Assembly (NCBI RefSeq): GCF_050948215.1
Contig: NW_027488779.1
Coordinates: 62,001-126,000 of the forward strand
Source: Halictus rubicundus
Lineage: Eukaryota; Arthropoda; Insecta; Hymenoptera; Halictidae
Reading direction: 5' to 3'
DNA length: 64,000 bases
In this document: one piece after another, positions 15,001 to 29,100 of the stretch
Numbering within the stretch: position 1 is the first letter of the stretch
How the letters are laid out: the number at the start of each line of letters is the position of its first letter
Position numbers and translations under genes: made by a program
The notes under the pieces: model-generated
What the model was told of the DNA's origin: nothing
What the model saw: the letters and a program-made list of their open reading frames with translations, nothing else
The model's database searches: none

Positions 15001-16836
15001 TATCCTCTGTCCTATCCTATCCTCTATCCTATGCTATCCTCTATCCTATCCTCTATCCTATCCTATCGTCTATCCTATCCTCTATCCTATCCTATCCTCT
15101 ATCCTATCCTATCCTCCATCCTATCCTATCCTCAATCCTATCCTTTCCTGTATCCTATCCAATCCTGTATCCTCTCCTGTCCTCTATCCTATCCTATCCT
15201 CTATTCGATCCTATCCTTTTATCTTATCCTATCCTATACACTATCCTATCCTATCCTCTATCCTATCAAATCCCCTATCCTATCCTCTATCCTATCCTAC
15301 CCTCCATCCTATCGTATCCTCTATCCTATCCCATCTTCTATCCTATCCTATCCTCTATCCTATCAAATCCCCAACCCTATCCTCTGTCCTATCCTATCCT
15401 CTATCCTATCCTATCCTCTATCGTATCCTATCCTCTATCCTATCCTATCCTGTATCCTCTATCCTATCCTATCCTCTATCCTATCCTATCCTATATCCTA
15501 TCCTATCCTCTATCCTATCCTATCCTCTATCCTATCCTATCCTCTATCCTATCCTATCCTCTATCCTATCCTATCCTCTATCCTATCCTATCCTCTATCC
15601 TATCCTATCCTCTATCCTATCCTATCCTCTATCATATGCTATCCTCTGTCCTATCCTATCCTCTATCCTATGCTATCCTCTATCCTATCCTCTATCCTAT
15701 GCTATCCTCTATCCTATCCTCTATCCTATCCTATCCTCCATCCTATCCTATCCTGTATCCTATCCTATCCTCTGTCCTATCCTATCCTCTATCCTATGCT
15801 ATCCTCTGTCCTATCCTATCCTCTATCCTATGCTATCCTCTATCCTATCCTCTATCCTATCCTATCGTCTATCCTATCCTCTATCCTATCCTATCCTCTA
15901 TCCTATCCTATCCTCCATCCTATCCTATCCTCAATCCTATCCTTTCCTGTATCCTATCCAATCCTGTATCCTCTCCTGTCCTCTATCCTATCCTATCCTC
16001 TATTCGATCCTATCCTTTTATCTTATCCTATCCTATACTCTATCCTATCCTATCCTCTATCCTATCAAATCCCCTATCCTATCCTCTATCCTATCCTATC
16101 CTCTATCCTATCGTATCCTCTATCCTATCCCATCTTCTATCCTATCCTATCCTCTATCCTATCAAATCCCCAACCCTATCCTCTGTCCTATCCTATCCTC
16201 TATCCTATCCTATCCTCTATCGTATCCTATCCTCTATCCTATCCTATTCTCTATCCTCTATCCTATCCTATCCTCTATCCTCTATCCTATCCTATCCTCC
16301 ATCCTATCCTATCCTGTATCCTATCCTATCCTCTATCCTATCCTATTCTCTATCCTATCCTATCCTCTGTCCTATCCTATCCTCTATCCTATGCTATCCT
16401 CTGTCCTATCCTATCCTCTATCCTATGCTATCCTCTATCCTATCCTCTATCCCATCCTATCGTCTATCCTATCCTCTATCCTATCCTATCCTCCATCCTA
16501 TCCTATCCTCAATCCTATCCTTTCCTGTATCCTATCCAATCCTGTATCCTCTCCTGTCCTCTATCCTATCCTATCCTCTATTCTATCCTATCCTTTTATC
16601 TTATCCTATCCTATACTCTATCCTATCCTATCCTCTATCCTATCAAATCCCCTATCCTATCCTCTATCCTATCCTATCCTCTATCCTATCGTATCCTCTA
16701 TCCTATCCCATCTTCTATCCTATCCTATCCTCTATCCTATCAAATCCCCAACCCTATCCTCTGTCCTATCCTATCCTCTATCCTATCCTATCCTCTATCG
16801 TATCCTATCCTCTATCCTATCCTATCCTCTATCCTC
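12030..16836 (+). repeat. ~5.2-kb higher-order repeat, copy 3
   Basis: From about 12,861 this copy is collinear with copy 1. CTTATCC lies at 12,924 (offset 10,433). CATTTG at 13,426, ACTACCC at 13,740, TTCGA at 15,204 and 16,003, ACCCTCC at 15,299 and TATTCTAT at 16,579 all sit exactly 10,518 bp from their copy 1 counterparts. The first ~0.8 kb (12,030-12,860) does not match the start of copy 1; it carries TCCGCT and attcctctat-type modules instead. The join near 12,855, where an ATTCC unit runs straight into a CCTCCAT unit, looks like a recombination junction. Confidence 0.75.
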
Positions 16837-17660
16837 TATCCTATCCTATCCTCTATCCTCTATCCTCTATCCTATCCTATCCGCTATCCTATCCTATCGT
16901 CTATCCTATCCTCTATCCTATTCTATCCTCTATCCTATCCTATCCTCCATCCTATCCTATCCTCAATCCTATCCTTTCCTGTATCCTATCCAATCCTGTA
17001 TCCTATCCTGTCCTCTATCCTATCCCATCCTCTATCCTATCCTATGCTCTATCCTATCCTATCGTCTATCCTATCCTCTATCCTATCCTATTCCTCTATC
17101 CTATCCTATCCTCTATCCTATCCTATTCCTCTATCCTATCCTATCCTCTATCCTATCCTATCCTATATCCTATCCTATCCTCTATCCTATCCTATCCTCT
17201 ATCCTATCCTATCCTCTATCCTATCCTATCCTCTATCCTATCCTATCCTCTATCCTATCCTATCCTGTATCCTATCCTATCCTCTATCCTATCCTATCCT
17301 CTATCCTATCCTATCCTCTATCCTATCCTATCCTGTATCCTATCCTATCCTCTATCCTATCCTATCCTCTATCCTATCAAATCCCCTATCCTATCCTCTA
17401 TCCTATCCTATCATCTATCCTCTATCCTATCCAATCCTCTATCCTATCCTATCGTCTATCCTATCCTCTATCCTATCCTATCCTCTATCCTATCCTATCC
17501 ACTATCCAATCCTATCCTCTATCCTCTATCCTATCCTATCCTCTATCCTATCCTATCCTCTATTCTATCCTATCTTCTATCCTATCCTATCCTCTATCCT
17601 ATCCTATGCTCTATCCCATCCTATCGTCTATCCTATCCTCTATCCTATCCTATTCCTCTA
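16003..17660 (+). repeat. Duplicated segment, left copy of a 2,502-bp-offset pair
   Basis: Landmarks TTCGA (16,003), TATTCT (16,579), CCGCT (16,881), ATG (17,044), CCTGT (17,264), CAAATCC (17,378), ACTATCCAAT (17,501) and ATTCC (17,652) each recur exactly 2,502 bp downstream. Homology stops just after the last ATTCC unit. The first part of this segment is also the end of HOR copy 3, so the duplication postdates or overlaps the 5.2-kb amplification. Confidence 0.8.
16881..17046 (+). repeat. 163-bp-spaced CCGCT...ATG module (type copy)
   Basis: The rare TCCGCT unit is followed exactly 163 bp later by a TATGCT or TATGTTC unit at six places: 16,881/17,044; 19,383/19,546; 21,702/21,865; 26,017/26,180; 32,594/32,757; 34,176/34,339. 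Between them lie CGTCTAT, CCTCCAT, CCTCAAT and the CCTTTCCTG block. Two of the six copies (21.7 and 26.0 kb) share the TATGTTC version, which also occurs at 71, so the window start is probably the right end of a further copy. The fixed spacing over a 17 kb range shows that this multi-unit module is propagated whole. Confidence 0.8.
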
Positions 17661-18504
17661 TCCTATCCTATCCTCTATCCTATCCTATCCTATATCCTAT
17701 CCTATCCTCTATCCTATCCTATCCTCTATCCTATCCTATCCTGTATCCTATCCTATCCTCTATCCTATCCTATCCTCTATCCTATCAAATCCCCTATACT
17801 ATCCTCTATCCTATCCTATCCTATCCTGTATCCTATCCTATCCTCTATCCTATCCTATCCTCTATCCTATCCTATCGTCCATCCTATCCTATCCCCAATC
17901 CTATCCTTTCCTGTATCCTATCCAATCCTGTATCCTATCCTGTCCTCTATCCTATCCTATCCTCTATCCTATCCTATCCTCTATCCAATCCTATCTTCTA
18001 TCCTATCCTATCCTCTATCCTATCAAATCCCCTACCCTATTCTCTGTCCAATCCTATCCTCTATCCTATCCTATCCTCTATCCTATCCTATCCTCTATCC
18101 TATCCTATCCTCTACCCTATCCTATCCTCTATCCTCTATCCTATCCTATCCTCTATCCTCTATCCTATCCTATCCTCTATCCTATCCTATCGTCTATCCT
18201 ATCCTCTATCCTATCCTATCCTCTATCCTATCCTATCCTCCATCCTATCCTATCCTGTATCCTATCCTATCCTCTGTCCTATCCTATCCTCTATCCTATG
18301 CTATCCTCTGTCCTATCCTATCCTCTATCCTATGCTATCCTCTATCCTATCCTCTATCCTATCCTATCGTCTATCCTATCCTCTATCCTATCCTATCCTC
18401 TATCCTATCCTATCCTCCATCCTATCCTATCCTCAATCCTATCCTTTCCTGTATCCTATCCAATCCTGTATCCTCTCCTGTCCTCTATCCTATCCTATCC
18501 TCTA
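17661..18504 (+). repeat. Intervening satellite between the 2.5-kb duplicates
   Basis: This stretch is ordinary 17-bp satellite. It holds a CAAATCC unit (near 17,788), a CCATCC/CCCCAA variant pair near 17,878-17,897, one copy of the CCTTTCCTG block (near 17,906) and a CTACCCT unit near 18,112, all of which recur in the left edge of the window around 0.8-1.2 kb. No non-repeat sequence is seen. Confidence 0.75.
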
Positions 18505-20160
18505 TTCGATCCTATCCTTTTATCTTATCCTATCCTATACTCTATCCTATCCTATCCTCTATCCTATCAAATCCCCTATCCTATCCTCTATCCTATCCTA
18601 TCCTCTATCCTATCGTATCCTCTATCCTATCCCATCTTCTATCCTATCCTATCCTCTATCCTATCAAATCCCCAACCCTATCCTCTGTCCTATCCTATCC
18701 TCTATCCTATCCTATCCTCTATCGTATCCTATCCTCTATCCTATCCTATTCTCTATCCTCTATCCTATCCTATCCTCTATCATCTATCCTATCCTATCCT
18801 CCATCCTATCCTATCCTGTATCCTATCCTATCCTCTATCCTATCCTATTCTCTATCCTATCCTATCCTCTGTCCTATCCTATCCTCTATCCTATGCTATC
18901 CTCTGTCCTATCCTATCCTCTATCCTATGCTATCCTCTATCCTATCCTCTATCCTATCCTATCGTCTATCCTATCCTCTATCCTATCCTATCCTCCATCC
19001 TATCCTATCCTCAATCCTATCCTTTCCTGTATCCTATCCAATCCTGTATCCTCTCCTGTCCTCTATCCTATCCTATCCTCTATTCTATCCTATCCTTTTA
19101 TCTTATCCTATCCTATACTCTATCCTATCCTATCCTCTATCCTATCAAATCCCCTATCCTATCCTCTATCCTATCCTATCCTCTATCCTATCGTATCCTC
19201 TATCCTATCCCATCTTCTATCCTATCCTATCCTCTATCCTATCAAATCCCCAACCCTATCCTCTGTCCTATCCTATCCTCTATCCTATCCTATCCTCTAT
19301 CGTATCCTATCCTCTATCCTATCCTATCCTCTATCCTCTATCCTATCCTATCCTCTATCCTCTATCCTCTATCCTATCCTATCCGCTATCCTATCCTATC
19401 GTCTATCCTATCCTCTATCCTATTCTATCCTCTATCCTATCCTATCCTCCATCCTATCCTATCCTCAATCCTATCCTTTCCTGTATCCTATCCAATCCTG
19501 TATCCTATCCTGTCCTCTATCCTATCCCATCCTCTATCCTATCCTATGCTCTATCCTATCCTATCGTCTATCCTATCCTCTATCCTATCCTATTCCTCTA
19601 TCCTATCCTATCCTCTATCCTATCCTATTCCTCTATCCTATCCTATCCTCTATCCTATCCTATCCTATATCCTATCCTATCCTCTATCCTATCCTATCCT
19701 CTATCCTATCCTATCCTCTATCCTATCCTATCCTCTATCCTATCCTATCCTCTATCCTATCCTATCCTGTATCCTATCCTATCCTCTATCCTATCCTATC
19801 CTCTATCCTATCCTATCCTCTATCCTATCCTATCCTGTATCCTATCCTATCCTCTATCCTATCCTATCCTCTATCCTATCAAATCCCCTATCCTATCCTC
19901 TATCCTATCCTATCATCTATCCTCTATCCTATCCAATCCTCTATCCTATCCTATCGTCTATCCTATCCTCTATCCTATCCTATCCTCTATCCTATCCTAT
20001 CCACTATCCAATCCTATCCTCTATCCTCTATCCTATCCTATCCTCTATCCTATCCTATCCTCTATTCTATCCTATCTTCTATCCTATCCTATCCTCTATC
20101 CTATCCTATGCTCTATCCCATCCTATCGTCTATCCTATCCTCTATCCTATCCTATTCCTC
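18505..20160 (+). repeat. Duplicated segment, right copy of the 2,502-bp-offset pair
   Basis: All landmarks listed for 16,003-17,660 recur here with no change of offset: TTCGA 18,505, TATTCT 19,081, CCGCT 19,383, ATG 19,546, CCTGT 19,766, CAAATCC 19,880, ACTATCC 20,003, ATTCC 20,154. A constant offset over about 1.65 kb means almost no net insertion or deletion since duplication, which suggests a recent event. Beyond 20,160 this copy continues with CCTCTAT where the left copy has CCTATAT, marking the edge. Confidence 0.8.
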
Positions 20161-20749
20161 TATCCTATCCTATCCTCTATCCTATCCTATCCTCTATCCT
20201 ATCCTATCCTCTATCCTATCCTATCCTCTATCCTATCCTATCCTCTATCCTATCCTATCCTGTATCCTATCCTATCCTCTATCCTATCCTATCCTCTATC
20301 CTATCCTATCCTCTATCCTATCCTATCCTGTATCCTATCCTATCCTCTATCCTATCCTATCCTCTATCCTATCAAATCCCCTATCCTATCCTCTATCCTA
20401 TCCTATCATCTATCCTCTATCCTATCCAATCCTCTATCCTATCCTATCGTCTATCCTATCCTCTATCCTATCCTATCCTCTATCCTATCCTATCCACTAT
20501 CCAATCCTATCCTCTATCCTCTATCCTATCCTATCCTCTATCCTATCCTATCCTCTATTCTATCCTATCTTCTATCCTATCCTATCCTCTATCCTATCCT
20601 ATGCTCTATCCCATCCTATCGTCTATCCTATCCTCTATCCTATCCTATTCCTCTATCCTATCCTGTCCTCTATCCTATCCCATCCTCTATCCTATCCTAT
20701 GCTCTATCCTATCCTATCGTCTATCCTATCCTCTATCCTATCCTATTCC

Positions 20750-21258
20750 TCTATCCTATCCTATCCTCTATCCTATCCTATTCCTCTATCCTATCCTATC
20801 CTCTATCCTATCCTATCCTATATCCTATCCTATCCTCTATCCTATCCTATCCTCTATCCTATCCTATCCTCTATCCTATCCGATCCTCTATCCTATCCTA
20901 TCCTCTGTCCTATCCTATCCTCTATCCTATGCTATCCTCTGTCCTATCCTATCCTCTATCCTATGCTATCCTCTATCCTATCCTATCCTATATCCTATCC
21001 TATCCTCTATCCTATCCTATCCTCTATCCTATCCTATCCTCTATCCTATCCTATTCCTCTATCCTATCCTATCCTCTATCCTATCCTATCCTATATCCTA
21101 TCCTATCCTCTATCCTATCCTATCCTCTATCCTATCCTATCCTCTATCCTATCCGATCCTCTATCCTATCCTATCCTCTGTCCTATCCTATCCTCTATCC
21201 TATGCTATCCTCTGTCCTATCCTATCCTCTATCCTATGCTATCCTCTATCCTATCCTC
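20750..21258 (+). repeat. 273-bp tandem duplication
   Basis: An 18-bp ATTCC-type unit at 20,780 and a rare CCGATCC unit (CGATCC at 20,881) both recur exactly 273 bp downstream, at 21,053 and 21,154. The flanking CCTCTGT and TATGCT variants also repeat in the same order. 273 equals fifteen 17-mers plus one 18-mer, so the duplicated block kept the repeat register. Homology ends near 20,985 in the first copy and 21,258 in the second. This is the smallest clean HOR-type duplication I could resolve in the window. Confidence 0.8.
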
Positions 21259-21863
21259 TATCCTATCCTATCGTCTATCCTATCCTCTATCCTATCCTAT
21301 CCTCTATCCTATCCTATCCTCCATCCTATCCTATCCTCAATCCTATCCTTTCCTGTATCCTATCCAATCCTGTATCCTCTCCTGTCCTCTATCCTATCCT
21401 ATCCTCTATTCGATCCTATCCTTTTATCTTATCCTATCCTATACTCTATCCTATCCTATCCTCTATCCTATCAAATCCCCTATCCTATCCTCTATCCTAT
21501 CCTATCCTCTATCCTATCGTATCCTCTACCCTATCCCATCTTCTATCCTATCCTATCCTCTATCCTATCAAATCCCCAACCCTATCCTCTGTCCTATCCT
21601 ATCCTCTATCCTATCCTATCCTCTATCGTATCCTATCCTCTATCCTATCCTATCCTCTATCCTCTATCCTATCCTATCCTCTATCCTCTATCCTATCCTA
21701 TCCGCTATCCTATCCTATCGTCTATCCTATCCTCTATCCTATTCTATCCTCTATCCTATCCTATCCTCCATCCTATCCTATCCTCAATCCTATCCTTTCC
21801 TGTATCCTATCCAATCCTGTATCCTATCCTGTCCTCTATCCTATCCCATCCTCTATCCTATCC

Positions 21864-23150
21864 TATGTTCTATCCTATCCTATCGTCTATCCTATCCTCT
21901 ATCCTATCCTATTCCTCTATCCTATCCTATCCTCTATCCTATCCTATCCTATATCCTATCCTATCCTCTATCCTATCCTATCCTCTATCCTATCCTATCC
22001 TCTATCCTATCCTATCCTCTATCCTATCCTATCCTCTATCCTATCCTATCCTCTATCCTATCCTATCCTGTATCCTATCCTATCCTCTATCCTATCCTAT
22101 CCTCTATCCTATCCTATCCTCTATCCTATCCTATCCTGTATCCTATCCTATCCTCTATCCTATCCTATCCTCTATCCTATCCTATCCTCTATTCTATCCT
22201 ATATTCTATCCTATCCTATCCTCTATCCTATCCTATGCTCTATCCTATCCTATGCTCTATCCCATCCTATCGTCTATCCTATCCTCTATCCTATCCTATT
22301 CCTCTATCCTATCCTATCCTCTATCCTATCCTATCCTATATCCTATCCTATCCTCTATCCTATCCTATCCTCTATCCTATCCTATCCACTATCCAATCCT
22401 ATCCTCTATCCTCTATCCTATCCTATCCTCTATCCTATCCTATCCTCTATTCTATCCTATCTTCTATCCTATCCTATCCTCTATCCTATCATATGCTCTA
22501 TCCCATCCTATCGTCTATTCTATCCTCTATCCTATCCTATCCTATATCCTATCCTATCCTCTATCCTATCCTATCCTCTATCCTATCCTATCCTGTATCC
22601 TATCCTATCCTCTATCCTATCCTATCCTCTATCCTATCAAATCCCCTATCCTATCCTCTATCCTATCCTATCCTATCCTGTATCCTATCCTATCCTCTAT
22701 CCTATCCTATCCTCTATCCTATCCTATCGTCCATCCTATCCTATCCCCAATCCTATCCTTTCCTGTATCCTATCCAATCCTGTATCCTATCCTGTCCTCT
22801 ATCCTATCCTATCCTCTATCCTATCCTATCCTCTATCCAATCCTATCTTCTATCCTATCCTATCCTCTATCCTATCAAATCCCCTACCCTATTCTCTGTC
22901 CAATCCTATCCTCTATCCTATCCTATCCTCTATCCTATCCTATCCTCTATCCTATCCTATCCTCTACCCTATCCTATCCTATCCTCTATCCTCTATCCTA
23001 TCCTATCCTCTATCCTATCCTATCGTCTATCCTATCCTCTATCCTATCCTATCCTCTATCCTATCCTATCCTCCATCCTATCCTATGCTCTATCCTATCC
23101 TATCGTCTATCCTATCCTGTATCCCATCCTATTCCTCTATCCTATCCTAT
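21864..23150 (+). repeat. Second copy of the window's left edge (71-1,340)
   Basis: The variants TATGTTC (71), TATTCTATCC (391), the rare CATATGCTC followed by CGTCTATTC (681), CAAATCC (828), CCAATCCTATCTTC (1,027), CTACCCT (1,154) and the TATGCT unit at 1,275 recur here in the same order. The offset is 21,793 at the start and 21,810 from 391 onward; the 17-bp change is one gained unit. Collinearity is lost after about 23,150, where this copy returns to a CTACCCT unit. The match shows that material at the window start was amplified about 21.8 kb away. Confidence 0.8.
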
Positions 23151-24026
23151 CCTCTACCCTATCCTATCCTATCCTCTATCCTCTATCCTATCCTATCCTC
23201 TATCCTATCCTATCTTCTATCCTATCCTATCCTCTATCCTATCCTATGCTCTATCCTATCCTATGCTCTATCCCATCCTATCGTCTATCCTATCCTCTAT
23301 CCTATCCTATTCCTCTATACTATCCTATCCTCTATCCTATCCTATCCTATATCCTATCCTATCCTCTATCCTATCCTATCCTCTATCCTATCCTATCCAC
23401 TATCCAATCCTATCCTCTATCCTCTATCCTATCCTATCCTCTATCCTATCCTATCCTCTATTCTATCCTATCTTCTATCCTATCCTATCCTCTATCCTAT
23501 CATATGCTCTATCCCATCCTATCGTCTATCCTATCCTCTATCCTATCCTATTCCTCTATCCTATCCTATCCTCTATCCTATCCTATCCTATATCCTATCC
23601 TATCCTCTATCCTATCCTATCCTCTATCCTATCCTATCCTGTATCCTATCCTATCCTCTATCCTATCCTATCCTCTATCCTATCAAATCCCCTATCCTAT
23701 CCTCTATCCTATCCTATCCTATCCTGTATCCTATCCTATCCTCTATCCTATCCTATCCTCTATCCTATCCTATCGTAAATCCTATCCTATCCCCAATCCT
23801 ATCCTTTCCTGTATCCTATCCAATCCTGTATCCTATCCTGTCCTCTATCCTATCCTATCCTCTATCCTATCCTATCCTCTATCCAATCCTATCTTCTATC
23901 CTATCCTATCCTCTATCCTATCAAATCCCCTACCCTATTTTCTGTCCAATCCTATCCTCTATCCTATCCTATCCTCTATCCTATCCTATCCTCTATCCTA
24001 TCCTATCCTCTATCCTATCCTATCCT

Positions 24027-25190
24027 CTACCCTATCCTATCCTATCCTCTATCCTCTATCCTATCCTATCCTCTATCCTATCCTATCGTCTATCCTATCC
24101 TCTATCCTATCCTATCCTCTATCCTATCCTATCCTCCATCCTATCCTATGCTCTATCCTATCCTATCGTCTATCCTATCCTGTATCCCATCCTATTCCTC
24201 TATCCTATCCTATCCTCTATCCTATCCTATCCTATATCCTATCCTATCCTCTATCCTATCCTATCCTCTATCCTATCCTATCTTCTATCCTATCCTATCC
24301 TCTATCCTATCCTATCTTCTATCCTATCCTATCCTCTATCCTATCAAATCCCCTACCCTATTCTCTGTCCAATCCTATCCTCTATCCTATCCAATCCTGT
24401 ATCCTATCCTGTCCTCTATCCTATCCTATCCTGTATCCTATCCTATCCTCTATCCTATCCTATCCTCTATCCTATCCTATCTTCTATCCTATTCTATCCT
24501 CTATCCTATCAAATCCCCTATCCTATCCTCTATCCTCTATCCTATCCTATCATCTATCCTCTATCCTATCCAATCCTCTATCCTATCCTATCGTCTATCC
24601 TATCCTGTATCCTATCCTATCCTCTATCCTATCCTATCCTCCATCCTATCCTATCCTCAATCCTATCCTTTCCTGTATCCTATCCAATCCTGTATCCTAT
24701 CCTGTCCTCTATCCTATCCTATCCTATATCCTATCCTATCCTCTATCCTATCCTATCTTCTATCCTATCCTATCCTCTATCCTATCAAATCCACTACCCT
24801 ATTCTCTGTCCAATCCTATCCTCTATCCTATCCTATCCTCTATCCTATCTTATCCTCTATCCTATCCTATCCTCTATCCTATCCTATCCTCTATCCTATC
24901 CTATCCTCTATCCTCTATCCTATCCTATCCTCTATCCTCTATCCTATCCTATCCTCTATCCTATCCTATCGTCTATCCTATCCTCTATCCTATCCTATCC
25001 TCTATCCTACCCTATCCTCCATCCTATCCTATGCTCTATCCTATCCTATCGTCTATCCTATCCTCTATCCCATCCTATTCCTCTATCCTATCCTATCCTC
25101 TATCCTATCCTATCCTATATCCTATCCTATCCTCTATCCTATCCTATCCTCTATCCTATCCTATCCTCTATCCTATCCTATCCTCTATCC
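24027..25190 (+). repeat. Third copy of the 1.15-2.2-kb interval
   Basis: CTACCCT at 22,964 recurs at 24,027 (1,063 bp apart). The ATG-bearing TATGCT unit at 24,148, CAAATCC at 24,510 and the ACTACCC variant at 24,794 match 1,275, 1,637 and 1,921 at a constant offset of 22,873. The same run occurs a further 3,270 bp downstream (27,418 and 28,064). Collinearity ends near 25,190, where a GTATCC unit and a CCTATATCATATG unit appear. The stretch is satellite only. Confidence 0.75.
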
Positions 25191-26149
25191 TATCGTATCC
25201 TCTATCCTATCCTATCCTATATCATATGCTATCCTCTGTCCTATCCTATCCTCTATCCTATGCTATCCTCTATCCTATCCTCTATCCTATCCTATCCTCT
25301 ATCATATCCTATCCTCTATCCTATCAAATCCCCTATCCTATCCTCTATCCTATCCTATCCTGTATCCTATCCAATCCTCTATCCTATCCTCTATCCTATC
25401 CTATCCTCTATCCTATCCTATCCTCCATCCTATCCTATCCTGTATCCTATCCTATCCTCTATCCTATCCGATCCTCTATCCTATCCTATCCTCTGTCCTA
25501 TCCTATCCTCTATCCTATGCTATCCTCTGTCCTATCCTATCCTCTATCCTATGCTATCCTCTATCCTATCCTCTATCCTATCCTATCGTCTATCCTATCC
25601 TCTATCCTATCCTATCCTCTATCCTATCCTATCCTCCATCCTATCCTATCCTCAATCCTATCCTTTCCTGTATCCTATCCAATCCTGTATCCTCTCCTGT
25701 CCTCTATCCTATCCTATCCTCTATTCGATCCTATCCTTTTATCTTATCCTATCCTATACTCTATCCTATCCTATCCTCTATCCTATCAAATCCCCTATCC
25801 TATCCTCTATCCTATCCTATCCTCTATCCTATCGTATCCTCTACCCTATCCCATCTTCTATCCTATCCTATCCTCTATCCTATCAAATCCCCAACCCTAT
25901 CCTCTGTCCTATCCTATCCTCTATCCTATCCTATCCTCTATCGTATCCTATCCTCTATCCTATCCTATCCTCTATCCTCTATCCTATCCTATCCTCTATC
26001 CTCTATCCTATCCTATCCGCTATCCTATCCTATCGTCTATCCTATCCTCTATCCTATTCTATCCTCTATCCTATCCTATCCTCCATCCTATCCTATCCTC
26101 AATCCTATCCTTTCCTGTATCCTATCCAATCCTGTATCCTATCCTGTCC

Positions 26150-29100
26150 TCTATCCTATCCCATCCTCTATCCTATCCTATGTTCTATCCTATCCTATCG
26201 TCTATCCTATCCTCTATCCTATCCTATTCCTCTATCCTATCCTATCCTCTATCCTATCCTATCCTATATCCTATCCTATCCTCTATCCTATCCTATCCTC
26301 TATCCTATCCTATCCTCTATCCTATCCTATCCTCTATCCTATCCTATCCTCTATCCTATCCTATCCTGTATCCTATCCTATCCTCTATCCTATCCTATCC
26401 TCTATCCTATCCTATCCTCTATCCTATCCTATCCTGTATCCTATCCTATCCTCTATCCTATCCTATCCTCTATCCTATCCTATCCTCTATTCTATCCTAT
26501 ATTCTATCCTATCCTATCCTCTATCCTATCCTATGCTCTATCCTATCCTATGCTCTATCCCATCCTATCGTCTATCCTATCCTCTATCCTATCCTATTCC
26601 TCTATCCTATCCTATCCTCTATCCTATCCTATTCCTCTATCCTATCCTATCCTCTATCCTATCCTATCCTATATCCTATCCTATCCTCTATCCTATCCTA
26701 TCCTCTATCCTATCCTATCCACTATCCAATCCTATCCTCTATCCTCTATCCTATCCTATCCTCTATCCTATCCTATCCTCTATTCTATCCTATCTTCTAT
26801 CCTATCCTATCCTCTATCCTATCATATGCTCTATCCCATCCTATCGTCTATTCTATCCTCTATCCTATCCTATCCTATATCCTATCCTATCCTCTATCCT
26901 ATCCTATCCTCTATCCTATCCTATCCTGTATCCTATCCTATCCTCTATCCTATCCTATCCTCTATCCTATCAAATCCCCTATCCTATCCTCTATCCTATC
27001 CTATCCTATCCTGTATCCTATCCTATCCTCTATCCTATCCTATCCTCTATCCTATCCTATCGTCCATCCTATCCTATCCCCAATCCTATCCTTTCCTGTA
27101 TCCTATCCAATCCTGTATCCTATCCTGTCCTCTATCCTATCCTATCCTCTATCCTATCCTATCCTCTATCCAATCCTATCTTCTATCCTATCCTATCCTC
27201 TATCCTATCAAATCCCCTACCCTATTCTCTGTCCAATCCTATCCTCTATCCTATCCTATCCTCTATCCTATCCTATCCTCTATCCTATCCTATCCTCTAC
27301 CCTATCCTATCCTATCCTCTATCCTCTATCCTATCCTATCCTCTATCCTATCCTATCGTCTATCCTATCCTCTATCCTATCCTATCCTCTATCCTATCCT
27401 ATCCTCCATCCTATCCTATGCTCTATCCTATCCTATCGTCTATCCTATCCTGTATCCCATCCTATTCCTCTATCCTATCCTATCCTCTATCCTATCCTAT
27501 CCTATATCCTATCCTATCCTCTATCCTATCCTATCCTCTATCCTATCCTATCTTCTATCCTATCCTATCCTCTATCCTATCCTATCTTCTATCCTATCCT
27601 ATCCTCTATCCTATCAAATCCCCTACCCTATTCTCTGTCCAATCCTATCCTCTATCCTATCCAATCCTGTATCCTATCCTGTCCTCTATCCTATCCTATC
27701 CTGTATCCTATCCTATCCTCTATCCTATCCTATCCTCTATCCTATCCTATCTTCTATCCTATTCTATCCTCTATCCTATCAAATCCCCTATCCTATCCTC
27801 TATCCTCTATCCTATCCTATCATCTATCCTCTATCCTATCCAATCCTCTATCCTATCCTATCGTCTATCCTATCCTGTATCCTATCCTATCCTCTATCCT
27901 ATCCTATCCTCCATCCTATCCTATCCTCAATCCTATCCTTTCCTGTATCCTATCCAATCCTGTATCCTATCCTGTCCTCTATCCTATCCTATCCTATATC
28001 CTATCCTATCCTCTATCCTATCCTATCTTCTATCCTATCCTATCCTCTATCCTATCAAATCCACTACCCTATTCTCTGTCCAATCCTATCCTCTATCCTA
28101 TCCTATCCTCTATCCTATCTTATCCTCTATCCTATCCTATCCTCTATCCTATCCTATCCTCTATCCTATCCTATCCTCTATCCTCTATCCTATCCTATCC
28201 TCTATCCTATCCTATCGTCTATCCTATCCTCTATCCTATCCTATCCTCTATCCTACCCTATCCTCCATCCTATCCTATGCTCTATCCTATCCTATCGTCT
28301 ATCCTATCCTCTATCCCATCCTATTCCTCTATCCTATCCTATCCTCTATCCTATCCTATCCTATATCCTATCCTATCCTATATCCTATCCTATCCTCTAT
28401 CCTATCCTATCCTCTATCCTATCCTATCCTCTATCCTATCCTATCCTCTATCCTATCCTATCCTCTATCATATCCTATCCTCTATCCTATCAAATCCCCT
28501 ATCCTATCCTCTATCCTATCCTATCCCGTATCCTATCCAATCCTCTATCCTATCCTCTATCCTATCCTATCCTCTATCCTATCCTATCCTCCATCCTATC
28601 CTATCCTGTATCCTATCCTATCCTCTATCCTATCCTATCCTCTATCCTATCTTATCCTCTATCCTATCCTATCCTCTATCCTATCCTATCCTCTATCCTA
28701 TCCTATCCTCTATCCTCTATCCTATCCTATCCTCTATCCTCTATCCTATCCTATCCTCTATCCTATCCTATCGTCTATCCTATCCTCTATCCTATCCTAT
28801 CCTCTATCCTCTATCCTATCCTATCCTCTATCCTCTATCCTATCCTATCCTCTATCCTATCCTATCGTCTATCCTATCCTCTATCCTATCCTATCCTCTA
28901 TCCTACCCTATCCTCCATCCTATCCTATGCTCTATCCTATCCTATCGTCTATCCTATCCTCTATCCCATCCTATTCCTCTATCCTATCCTATCCTCTATC
29001 CTATCCTATCCTATATCCTATCCTATCCTCTATCCTATCCTATCCTCTATCCTATCCTATCCTCTATCCTATCCTATCCTCTATCCTATCCTATCCTCTA

